From NCBI GenBank assembly GCA_014871385.1, contig CM026433.1, positions 3,419,101 through 3,483,100 on the forward strand: DNA of 64,000 bases, written 5' to 3'. The position numbers and the translations under genes are program-made. The stretch is from Ceratodon purpureus (lineage: Eukaryota; Streptophyta; Bryopsida; Pseudoditrichales; Ditrichaceae). Numbering within the stretch: position 1 is the first letter of the stretch; the number at the start of each line of letters is the position of its first letter. The notes below the pieces were generated by a model. That model was given only the letters and a program-made list of their open reading frames with translations. It was not told where the DNA came from and did not search any database. Of the stretch, positions 57,036 through 64,000 are shown in pieces.

Positions 57036-57119
57036 GACCCCGGTGGTCTTTACTTTTGGCAAGACACGTCTGTCGGATTATTCAAGAGTCGATGGCCCAT
57101 TGCCAATACCACCGGGGTT
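57036..57119. repeat. GC-rich inverted-repeat element (E4)
   Basis: GACCCCGGTGGT on the left and ACCACCGGGGTT on the right are near-perfect inverted ends, 84 bases overall. The centre is GTCTGTCGGATT. It lies about 255 bases upstream of a TATA box. Confidence 0.8.
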
Positions 57120-57164
57120 GGCACCGCCAACCGAGCTACCGGTGCCATGGTAGCCATGTCGCTT

Positions 57165-57285
57165 GCCCTGACCTAGTCGCCGCCAGCGCCGCGTTTTATT
57201 CGCTGACCTAGTCGCCCCCCCGCGCCGTCACCGCGTTCTATCCGCTGACCTAGCCGCCGCCAGCGCCGCCATTTTTGGCGGCCAA
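57165..57285 (+). repeat. GC-rich GCTGACCTAGTCGCC tandem in promoter
   Basis: Three copies of CTGACCTAGYCGCC with CAGCGCCGC-type spacers lie between E4 and the TATA box. Confidence 0.7.
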
Positions 57286-57290
57286 GCAAC

Positions 57291-57300
57291 CTATTTAAGA
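57291..57300 (+). promoter_or_regulatory. TATA box of the 58015 gene
   Basis: CTATTTAAGA follows the GC-rich promoter repeat. A likely leader exon ends at a donor (CTAAG/GTGCGT, 57345/57346) about 50 bases downstream. The coding start lies after the intron at 58015. Confidence 0.55.
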
Positions 57301-57404
57301 ATCATATGTTTCCACTGATCTTCATCTTCTCTTCGAACTGCTAAGGTGCGTTTCTTTACCTTCTCTTTGACCACATGAGATGCGTTCCTAAGATCCTTCA
57401 TTGG

Positions 57405-57730
57405 GTTTGTGAGGGCGGGCCGAATGGGGTGAGAGTGGATAGAGGGGATATAGAATGAGAGGAGAGGTGGGTGAGGGGTGAGGGCGGGCCGAATGGTGTA
57501 AGAGTTGAGGGCGGGCCGAATGGGGTGAGAGTGGATAGAGGAGATGAAGAATGAGAGGAGGTGAAGAATGAGATGGGAGCTGGGTGAGGGTTGAGGGCGG
57601 GCCGAATGGGGTTAGAGTTGATAGAGGAGAGGTGGGTGAGGGGAGAGGGCGGGCCGAAAGAAGAGAGAGTTGATAGAGGGGAGCTGGGTGAGCCGTGAGG
57701 GCGGGCCGAATGGGGTTAGGAGGGGATAGA
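57405..57730 (+). repeat. G-rich minisatellite in the 5'UTR intron
   Basis: GAGGGCGGGCCGAA occurs six times (about 57411, 57481, 57508, 57595, 57648, 57697) with GAGAGTGGATAGAGG-type spacers of variable length. It lies inside the proposed leader intron. Confidence 0.85.
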
Positions 57731-58014
57731 AGGTTTCTTTAGTCTGTGAAATGTGATTGTTGCAACTTCTTATCTCATAGTGCTAACGTGCCAAACGTGG
57801 TGGCTGACAGTTGTGATTCAGGCGTTTTTCAAACTTGTAGCGTTGCATCATCATTACCGTTCGATCAGTGAAGGTAAATAGTGTTATCATATTACACTCA
57901 TTCACCTATTTCATATTTTCATATTTTCGGCATTGCTTAGTATTCATTCTATCGATGTTCTTTAGTTATGCTAACATATTAACTTCAGAAAGATATGTCA
58001 ATTGCTCTTATCAG

Positions 58015-58545
58015 ATGGCACACTCCCCTCCCACCGCCGAGGAGCCTTGCAAGACGTGCTTAGATGGGACTGCATGCACCTGCTCCGCAACTCCAATCCC
58101 TCTCCCAAGCTCTGCGGAGGTCTGCAAGACTTGCCCTTTTCCCGGTGCTTGCACCTGTCCCAGCTTATCAAGTCCACCTGCGCTCAAGATCCCGGTCCCG
58201 AGGAGTTTGTTTCCAATGCCATCTGAGGAGCGCGTTGACCAGTGCGGCGACTCTCTCCCTGCAACCAGAGACACTATGCACGTGATGTGTGTGCAAGGTC
58301 ACGGGCGCTCAATTTGTTTTGAAGTGAAAAGTTCTGAGGATGGTCTCCCCGAGTGGGTCCAGAAGTGGATGGATGACGTTGCAGGTGGCGGCGACGGGCG
58401 TGACTACTACCCGAGTGGCTATGTATCTGAGGACGAGGACTCCGATTGTCTTGAGTACGCGGCAGAGTGTGTTTACGACGAGGTAGATAGTCCTGAGAAC
58501 CCCGTCGTACTCTTAAGCGACGATGACGAAGATTCGGATAAGTAG
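58015..58545 (+). CDS. Small Cys-motif and SIM protein, 176 aa
   Basis: The ATG at 58015 follows an acceptor (CTTATCAG), consistent with a 5'UTR intron. Residues 12-23 and 37-48 form a tandem repeat, CKTC...ACTC, reminiscent of metal-binding Cys pairs. Residues 89-120 (HVMCVQGHGRSICFEV, then GLPEWVQKWMDD) are conserved in the paralogue at 62658-63011. The acidic C terminus VVLLSDDDEDSD has the exact form of a SUMO-interacting motif. There is no signal peptide or membrane helix. A nuclear or cytoplasmic role in protein interaction is inference. No known family is recognised. Confidence 0.65.
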   Translation: MAHSPPTAEEPCKTCLDGTACTCSATPIPLPSSAEVCKTCPFPGACTCPSLSSPPALKIPVPRSLFPMPSEERVDQCGDSLPATRDTMHVMCVQGHGRSICFEVKSSEDGLPEWVQKWMDDVAGGGDGRDYYPSGYVSEDEDSDCLEYAAECVYDEVDSPENPVVLLSDDDEDSDK

Positions 58546-59416
58546 ATTTGTGCTTCTGTAGCTGTAGGTGTTCTATGCGGCAAACCATATTCTCGGCTCT
58601 CTAGGATGATGCTTCTGTATAACCAGTCGATCCCTTTAAACAGTGGATTTTTGTAAAAACAAGATATCGGGTTGTATAATATATTTGCATACTTTTGAAA
58701 CAAGCACAATTATCTTTGACTGACGATCAATATTTTCCTTCAATCAGCATCATGCATTTATCCTTAACCCCTAACGGCAAAAGCGGACGAAAAGTGTCCG
58801 CAACCAAACGATTTCTTTTATAACAATTTTATTAGTTTTTTTTTTATAACATGACTCTTACTGTTTAACAGTTTCATTGAAATTTCCTCATTCGAATTTA
58901 CTATTCACGCACTTTCCACATGTTGTTTATGAATCTATTCACTTTTTATAGTTTCAACTTTATATAAATTCTTCAACAGCAAGAGTCTTAATTCGGAAAT
59001 TTAAATCATTTTTTTAATACTGTTCACCGCTGCCACACCTTCATTCCAAACAATTCAAGTAATACTTCTCTTATCATTCTTATTCCTCGGATTTCATAAG
59101 TACGGTCGCATGAATTAATATTACAAGTTTTTAAATACGAGCATTAACTGCAAGTGTTCGCGGCCAGCAATTGGATATTGGAAATGTATGTGATAAGTAC
59201 TGGATATCTTTGAATAAAATAACTGCTATGTTAAACCGTTCTCTATTTTCAAAGGGTATAACTGTTACTGAAAAGGTATCGAGAGTGATATGAAAGGATG
59301 GGCACAATGCACATCAAGTTTTTTCAATATTTCAAAAATTAAAGCTCTGTAGTCTTTATTCAAAAGCTCCTAATCTTCAATTAGAATTCGATCAAATTTC
59401 ACATTTATTTTATAGC
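58546..59416. other. AT-rich spacer
   Basis: The 3' region of the 58015 gene, followed by AT-rich sequence. A GCGGACGAAAAGTGTCCGC hairpin lies at 58791-58809. Nothing else is recognised. Confidence 0.45.
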
Positions 59417-60445
59417 ATGGAATATCATAGACTTAAACCCATTTTTTCACTGTTGTATTACTTAATTTTGACAACTTTCCGACAAGTACGATCATTTGAT
59501 GAGGAAATTATACAGAATGTATTGTCACCAGTTGAAATTACAAATAATATGCACAAGAAGGTATGGCTAGATTGCTTCGAAAAGCAATATGAACGTGGTG
59601 TGCCAATAAAGCAAAATGTCGTCTTTGATCAAATCAAAGCTCATAAATCTGTCGAAGTTGGCCGCGGTCTTCTCGATTTTGAAGATAATTTGTTTTGCGA
59701 TTTTGAATACGAAATCCGCGAATGGAACTGTGCCAAAAAATATGAGATTAATTACATGTGCATCTGGGAGCATCCACATGCTCGTCTTATGCGGCACGAA
59801 GATGCAAATTTCAACGATGACAACTGTCCAATCTGTGAACAAGGTCCCAGCCCTGATACATATTTGTGTCGATGGAATATTGAACAAGATGGTCTGTATG
59901 TTTCTCAGTTCCATCCTTTTAGCGGTAGACATCAGTACAAGCTTTTAAGCAATGGAAGGAGGACGAGGACCACCACGAATTTCTGAAGGAGTATAGAGTG
60001 TCTATTTTCAATGATCTCGATGATGAATTACTGCTTACATTGGAGTTATGGATGCCCCAATGAATACTGTGATTATTCCAGGACGACTTCAAGCACACAT
60101 TTCCGAACGATTTTTTACATATCCTTAAATCCACGCACCGACGAGCGTTTACTCAGTTCACCTTGGATATGCAAATTTAAAGACCTGGGGAGTATGGCAT
60201 ATCGTAGGGATGTTAAAATATGGAAACCTCCTCTAGTCAACCACGTTTCAATGCCTATCGACTGTATAGATTGCGCATGGAAAGCAGATAATGAAGGGAT
60301 ATGGCTGGACCGAGTTGGATGCGGACAAACGGCATCAATTTGGGAAAAACGATTCGACTGGGTTCCAATACGAAAGCGGACAAGAGAACCTGATATTGAA
60401 GATCAACCACCAAAGCGTCCAAAACTAGATCACTTCGAACTTTGA
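59417..60445 (+). CDS. Uncharacterised locus, coding in more than one frame
   Basis: Protein-like sequence runs through the locus but changes frame. Positions 59417-59986 encode 189 codons: SFDEEIIQNVL, VWLDCFEKQYERGVP, IWEHPHARLMRHEDANF, CPICEQGPSPDTYLCRW. A second frame around 59940-60056 reads AFKQWKEDEDHHEFLKEYR. A third, to 60445, ends SMAYRRDVKIWKPP, CIDCAWKADNEGIWLDRVGCG and a nuclear-localisation-like KRPKLD. I found no introns of normal size that join them in phase, so this is either a multi-exon gene I have mis-split or a host gene with about two frameshifts. The CRWNIEQDGLYV and CAWKADNEGIWL segments look like two copies of one small module. No family is recognised. Confidence 0.4.
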
Positions 60446-60907
60446 AATTTCATGAAGAAAAGGCATTTCTTATATATTTATTGAACTTAAAAAAATCCGT
60501 AATCCACTTCATATCATTTTGAATCCTTTTATTTTAAAATTGTACTCAAAACACTATTAGTAATAGATTGTAAAATTATGAATACTGACATTAATTATGG
60601 AAAACAAAGTTAGCAATATAAAGTGTGCACATGGTGGTGGCCTACATTATACTAAACACTAATTCCTCTCTCTCAATTACAATCGTCATTACTTTCATTT
60701 TCTAATATAATATTTGACTGCTTCATTGTATAACATTTTTTATATTTTTTTTTAATTTCAAATAATATTTGCATTCCATCCATAGTGAGTATACAATTTC
60801 AATTTACTTCTTATGGTTCTATTACCTGGAACTGAATGCAATAAGAGTACTAATATAGATATCACAAGTCTCAGACGCAACAACCTTCCGAGCAGCACCC
60901 TCCGCCT

Positions 60908-60990
60908 GACCCCGGCGATTTTTGCAAAGCTTGAATTCCTCTGACAGATTTTTCAGATTGTTTGGGCTTGTTAGACAAACCGCCGGGATT
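60908..60990. repeat. GC-rich inverted-repeat element (E5)
   Basis: GACCCCGGCGAT on the left and ACCGCCGGGATT on the right are inverted ends, 83 bases overall. The centre is CTCTGACAGATTTTTCAG. The right arm GACAAACCGCCGGG is nearly the same as in E2, so E2 and E5 are close relatives. Confidence 0.75.
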
Positions 60991-61266
60991 AGCCTACAGG
61001 GCTATTATGCGTTTTTATTTCTTTCGTGCTTAATTGTTGCGATGTCAAAAATATAAATTCTTAATGTAGATATCTCGTTTAAATGACCAGTTGTTTGTTT
61101 ATTTATTTTAGTATTATCTATATTTTGTTTTCCAATGAGTATTAAACATCATATTTGTTCTTCTAATACCATCTTACAAGACATCTCCGTCCTACAGGTT
61201 TATGTCCTTTTGTGTTGCGTTTCTATCATTCTTATCGTAAATATCTTATCTAAAGGAGCTACTTGA

Positions 61267-61268
<2 letters not shown>

Positions 61269-61349
<81 letters not shown>
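61269..61349. repeat. (AT)n microsatellite
   Basis: About 80 bases of AT dinucleotide, broken once by a C near 61321. Confidence 0.95.
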
Positions 61350-61719
61350 CAATCATATACATTATGTAATGTGATTTGTAAAACATTCTAAACCCCAAAC
61401 ACTCCATTAAATTATGTTGTAACAGTATTGACCACTAAATTATCTTCATTACCCTTAAAAGCAAAGTATATGATTATAGTTCAGATGATTTTACATTACT
61501 GATGTGTTAAGATTTGTTTTGTATATACCTCTATTTTAATTGGCAAACGTCTACTTATTTCCAATATTTTAATCCTCTGAATAGTCTTTATAGTTCCAAC
61601 TTTGTTCATGGTAGATACCCCATACCCCTATATATATTCCAGCCTCCGATGCTCAATTACCCACTCGATAACCCCTACCCGGTGACCTTTGGACGCCTCC
61701 CGCGGAGTGCAACGTCAAA

Positions 61720-61775
61720 ACCCCCGGCGATAGATGGAGAGCGAGAAACCATCTGTCGTATCGGACAGAGGGTTT
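61720..61775. repeat. GC-rich element, left half only (E6)
   Basis: ACCCCCGGCGAT, followed by a variable stretch and CATCTGTCGTATCGGACAG, matches the left arm and centre of the E family. The right arm is not recognisable. It lies about 270 bases before the TATA box of the 62658 gene, the same distance as E4 from its TATA box. Confidence 0.5.
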
Positions 61776-61986
61776 AGGCATCAGCCCCAAACCTCCGACC
61801 TTGGTCACGCACTTGGATTGTCGCCCAATTCAAGGAACCCGCGCAGTCTCTGAGCAAACCTAGCCGCCAAACTTCTCCGCGAATCATGCGCTGCAATGAC
61901 CCTAAGCCCGCCAGGCGTCATTCCCGCCTTCCACCGCCGACTAGTTCTTCTTACAAACCTGGACAACCGCTTGGCTTGGGTTCAGC

Positions 61987-62000
61987 GGATATATATATAT
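61987..62000 (+). promoter_or_regulatory. TATA box of the 62658 gene
   Basis: GGATATATATATAT precedes a leader, CTTCATCTTTTCAC, that resembles the leader of the 58015 gene (CTTCATCTTCTC). A donor CTAC/GTGAGT follows at 62044/62045. Confidence 0.55.
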
Positions 62001-62069
62001 CAAAGTGATACTTCATCTTTTCACAAACAACCACCTTGTTCTACGTGAGTCTCTAATTCTTGTATTCAT

Positions 62070-62185
62070 GCTTATTGTTTGCGTGACCTTATTGTTTTGT
62101 GACCTTATTGTGTTCTTGACCATAATTGTTTGCGTGACCTTATTGTTTCGTGACCTTATTGTTTGCGTGACCTTCTTGTTTTGTT
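62070..62185 (+). repeat. GTTTGCGTGACCTTATT repeat in the leader intron
   Basis: Five or six imperfect copies of TTGTTTNGTGACCTTA follow each other inside the proposed 5'UTR intron (62045-62630). Confidence 0.75.
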
Positions 62186-62657
62186 TAGTCATCTTTTGAT
62201 ACTAAAGTTGGTGGCTTTTATCCAATATGTGAGGGCATAATAGTGTAATTCTTGGTGTATGAGAAAGAAACGGAGGATACATTTCTAAGTGCTAGGTACT
62301 GATCTGGTAGTGGGCATTGCACTGATGATTGATGTCGGAGGTTGTCGGCAGAAATAATGGAGTTCCTAAGGTGGTGACTTAGAGAGGGTGGCCCTGCTTA
62401 GTCAAGGAAGTGGAGTTCGTTGTTGTCAGCAGTCAAGTCATAGGAGAGAGTCTTTTAGGCGGGACATCAAACGTGTGGCTAGTCTTGTTAGGGCAGAGTG
62501 TTGAAAAATATCGATAGTCCGTACATGATAGTGCCGCTCCGGGAATAGGAGAGGAAGTCGGGACAATGTAAGGGGATGTGAGGAAACCAAGATTTGATAG
62601 TCAATTACAAATGCTTTCCTTTTATCGCAGATTATCCCCCTTCTACGAGGCTGAATG

Positions 62658-63011
62658 ATGGCTTCCCAATCTGGACCAATGGATCCCGCTCTTTCCGGCA
62701 CAGTAGGGCCTTGCAGTACATGCTCTTCAGACAGACCTTGTACCGGTCATGCAGCGCCCAAGCTTTCCAAGATACGGCGTGTCCCAAGAGGAGTTAGTCC
62801 GCCCCAATCCGAAGACCGAGGCGATACACTTAATATCATGTGCGTCGAAGGGCACGGACGTTCGCTGTATTTTGAAGTGGATAGCTTCGATGACGGCATC
62901 CCTGCATGGGTGCAGCGGTGGATGGAAATACATGCTGCTGACAATGTAAGGGATGAAGTGCGCTCAGAGGCTGCTTATGAATCTGATGAGATAGCTCCTC
63001 GATTAGCGTAG
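62658..63011 (+). CDS. Small protein, paralogue of the 58015 product, 117 aa
   Basis: The ATG is at 62658, with another at 62655, after an acceptor TTATCGCAG (62630/62631). The core IMCVEGHGRSLYFEV, then GIPAWVQRWMEI, matches MCVQGHGRSICFEV, then GLPEWVQKWMDD, of the 58015 gene, with conservative changes. The N-terminal Cys region is shorter (CSTCSSDRPCTG) and the acidic C-terminal tail with the SUMO-interacting motif is absent. Both genes share promoter layout, so they arose by duplication including the promoter. Function unknown. Confidence 0.65.
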   Translation: MASQSGPMDPALSGTVGPCSTCSSDRPCTGHAAPKLSKIRRVPRGVSPPQSEDRGDTLNIMCVEGHGRSLYFEVDSFDDGIPAWVQRWMEIHAADNVRDEVRSEAAYESDEIAPRLA

Positions 63012-63911
63012 ACAGTGCTAAGGACATCACTACTGTAGTTGGTTCTGGACCTCTCTTATCCTCTTGAGTGACTCTGACAGTGACTAGACTTGCTTCGTAG
63101 GAGCACAACGTAAGGCCCGTAATCACTTCTTGAGGTTTCTTTATATACTCGGAGTTATATTAGATAGATTTATGCGTCTCCTGTCTTTTGTAAATTTTAT
63201 ATGTGAAATACCGGACTTGAGAGCCGAGGCCCTCTTTATGCAATATATTTGTTTGCAATGAGCCTTACGCACATGTATATTTTGTTTACCTAGTTTCGGA
63301 TACGAATTTGAAATGGAAGAAATAAAAATGGAAGATGAAAAAATGGAAGTTGTACTATGTCATGCACAACAGGATCACTTTAAACAATTGCTCAAGACTC
63401 CTTATGCAAAAACACTGCAAAAACTTGGACTTCTTTATTAAATAAGAACTGATCTATACATGCCATTCCAATTTTTGCACTTGAAGACGCACATTCTATC
63501 CTAAACCTAAACTGATATTCCAAATTCCGAAAGCCGCAATCATATTCCTTCACATAATCTATACTTCACATCACTTCAGGTGCCAACTGCATAACAAAAT
63601 CAAGTTCTAGTTCTAATTAACCTTTATAGTAGCAACGACTACACTAGTTAAAGGTTTCAGAACTATGTGTTGGATCTATATAGTACAAACTACAAGCCTA
63701 TGGAAAACTTTCATTCAATGTTAAATGACACCTTCATGTATGCTACTGGAGAATTGGTATATGACCTGCAAAGCACCAAATCATTAGCACAAAACGAGAT
63801 CTGCAATTCATACATCAAGCAACGCGGCTATAACATGCATGGTAAGCAATTGCTGTTTCACTCCCTAAAAATTATCAGTAGACCAAAAATGGATTTTTGC
63901 AAAGCACCTAC
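63012..63911. other. 3' region and spacer
   Basis: AT-rich. A plus-strand frame of 93 codons at 63667-63948 overlaps a better minus-strand exon candidate and is not called. Confidence 0.4.
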
Positions 63912-64000
63912 CTTTACTGAGGTGATCGCTTTCCAAGCACCGCGTTGAGATGCACCTTCCTTCGCAAAGGCCACGAGAGAAGACCGCAACGCAGTGCTCG
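63912..64000 (-). CDS. Partial exon of a minus-strand gene, cut by window edge
   Basis: On the minus strand the window end reads STALRSSLVAFAKEGASQRG, then AWKAITSVK, and stops at a consensus donor AAG/GTAGGT (63911/63912). GC content and codon use return to those of the host genes. The family is not identifiable from 29 codons. It marks the likely right border of the accessory island. Confidence 0.4.

Larger units (their letters stand above)
60446..61710. other. AT-rich spacer with element E5 and an (AT)n tract
   Basis: No gene is supported apart from the listed element and microsatellite. Confidence 0.5.

Noticed and set aside
33300-63911. Integrated giant-virus or other viral segment
   Set aside because: The large genes have ordinary GT-AG introns and plant-type features, and no capsid, packaging or polymerase gene is visible.

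Overview
The window is nuclear DNA from a land plant, most likely a bryophyte and probably a moss-like one. Support comes from a three-LysM receptor kinase with CxC spacers, a plant tesmin/TSO1-like (CPP) protein, a shugoshin with the plant C-terminal box, a plastid-targeted DnaJ-like protein and an S1-like secreted protein. Genes carry GT-AG introns in AT-rich spacers. The bryophyte assignment is inference; no organelle, bacterial or viral operon structure is seen.

Positions 1-30.5 kb are ordinary host chromosome. They hold a frameshifted S1/SPH-like gene in a duplicated block, an intronless LysM receptor-like kinase, two weak hypothetical ORFs, a three-exon DUF2306 membrane protein, an eIF2-beta retropseudogene, a nine-exon CPP/TCX gene, a two-exon plastid protein and an eleven-exon shugoshin. 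Between them lie AT-rich spacers with MITE-like inverted-repeat elements, tRNA-derived SINEs and minisatellites. I re-derived the exon joins by hand. In each of the named multi-exon genes the phases agree across every intron.

Positions about 33-63 kb are different: an accessory island of fast-evolving or transposon-related genes embedded in unusual repeats. It opens with at least nine copies of a 20-bp palindrome, ATTAAGGTGNNCACCTTAAT, around a DUF7869 gene. Two small orphan genes follow. Then comes a divergent pair: an intact three-exon MULE-like/SWIM protein (1134 aa), and an intact eight-exon protein (1299 aa) that joins a ParB/sulfiredoxin-like domain to a beta-class DNA methyltransferase fold whose catalytic motif IV is degenerate. 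One 2.2-kb intron of the latter is almost entirely a 75-bp satellite built on the word ATCTGTCGGATT, with its reverse complement in the second half. The same word sits at the centre of most copies of an 83-84 bp inverted-repeat element (ends GACCCCGGYGGT / ACCRCCGGGGTC). Several copies lie about 250-460 bp upstream of small island genes. Two of these genes, at 58.0 and 62.7 kb, are paralogues with the same promoter layout: element, TATA box, short leader, 5'UTR intron, ATG.

Working view (inference): 33-63 kb is a nest of non-LTR, non-viral mobile or selfish genes. A transposase-like gene is paired with a ParB-methyltransferase pseudoenzyme, and a family of GC-rich hairpin elements may act as shared promoters or binding sites. 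A partial host exon resumes at the right edge. No tRNA, rRNA, CRISPR array or LTR element was recognised.
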